Translations under genes and position numbers: made by a program
The notes under the pieces: model-generated
The model's database searches: none
What the model was told of the DNA's origin: nothing
Seen by the model: only the letters and a program-made list of their open reading frames with translations
Part shown: piece after piece, positions 63,745 to 64,000 of the stretch
How positions within the stretch are numbered: position 1 is the stretch's first letter
How the letters are laid out: each line of letters starts with the position of its first letter
Origin: Prevotella scopos JCM 17725
GTDB taxonomy: Bacteria > Bacteroidota > Bacteroidia > Bacteroidales > Bacteroidaceae
Direction: 5' to 3'
NCBI RefSeq assembly: GCF_018127785.1
Contig: NZ_CP072390.1
Coordinates: 124,001-188,000, forward strand
Length of the DNA: 64,000 bases

Positions 63745-63752
63745 TACTTTTG
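63745..63752 (+). promoter_or_regulatory. -7 element TACTTTTG for S41 protease gene
   Basis: TAnnTTTG match 43 bp before the ATG at 63796. Confidence 0.55.
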
Positions 63753-63795
63753 TCCTGTTATAACAGCAATAAATAATAAACAGATAAAATATATA

Positions 63796-64000
63796 ATGAG
63801 AAAATTGTTTTTGGCTTTCGGACTCTGGCTGCTTGCTTTCAGTGGGTCTGTTATGGCACAAAGCACTGCAGAAAAAGAACATAACTTCAAGGTAGCAAAG
63901 AATCTTGAGACTTTTTCGGCTATTTACAAGTATCTTGACTTGATGTATGTTGATAGCCTCAACGCCGACGAGGTAATCGGGACGGGTATCAATTACATGC
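63796..64000 (+). CDS. S41-family C-terminal processing protease (3' truncated by window)
   Basis: The first 68 residues are visible: signal peptide MRKLFLAFGLWLLAFSGSVMAQ, then FKVAKNLETFSAIYKYLDLMYVDSLNADEVIGTGINYM, the N-terminal helical segment typical of periplasmic S41 (CtpA-like) proteases of Bacteroidales. The PDZ and catalytic domains lie beyond the window, so the call rests on this segment only. Confidence 0.6.
   Translation, partial: MRKLFLAFGLWLLAFSGSVMAQSTAEKEHNFKVAKNLETFSAIYKYLDLMYVDSLNADEVIGTGINYM

Overview
The window comes from a Bacteroidales bacterium, most likely Prevotella; I cannot name the species. Evidence: SusC/SusD-type genes, GH32 and GH13 carbohydrate loci, ECF sigma/anti-sigma/TonB-receptor cassettes, weak Shine-Dalgarno signals, and a recurring TAnnTTTG -7 promoter element placed a short way before many starts. 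Several gene starts below were moved downstream because that element lies at or after the most upstream in-frame start.

Region 1 (1-6.6 kb) is the end of a fructan locus: the 3' part of a surface glycan-binding protein, a GH32 lipoprotein, a second GH32 enzyme with an N-terminal beta domain, a sugar permease and a fructokinase, closed by a terminator. Region 2 (6.6-35.5 kb) is mostly core genome: a small HTH regulator, a serine-type sulfatase, an esterase, a NUDIX protein, topA, shikimate kinase, speA, an ECF sigma factor with a short membrane partner, two glycosyltransferases, an anaerobic sulfatase maturase (which would activate the sulfatase), an M23/LysM peptidase, recG (frameshifted at an A8 run), ispD, a DJ-1 family protein, NAD kinase, an ABC exporter, a thioredoxin-TonB C-terminal fusion, and secreted proteins of unknown function. 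Region 3 (35.6-36.4 kb) is a zeta-like kinase with a 60-residue partner.

Region 4 (36.7-62.8 kb) is a starch/maltodextrin system: malQ-pulA-neopullulanase operon (minus strand), a LacI regulator plus MFS permease (minus), susC-susD-susE-susF (plus; susF frameshifted) and a secreted alpha-amylase with a CBM26-like module. An IS4-superfamily insertion sequence lies between malQ and the permease. An ECF sigma/anti-sigma/TonB receptor operon lies antisense between susF and the amylase. The window ends with a superoxide reductase, tRNA-Asn and the start of an S41 protease.

The strongest new observation is regulatory. An almost identical operator, YGCAAWCGWTTGCR-like, occurs three times, centred 61.5-63.5 bp upstream of the -7 element of four starch promoters; one copy serves the divergent lacI and susC promoters. 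This fixed upstream geometry suggests that the LacI-family protein acts as an activator. The second is a family of 92-bp intergenic elements, each made of four TTTCATGAAA-type palindromes at an exact 22-bp period with terminal inverted repeats; four copies are present. A different three-unit 22-bp array (60448-60513) and a 281-bp MITE-like element (18064-18344) add to the unexplained intergenic structure.
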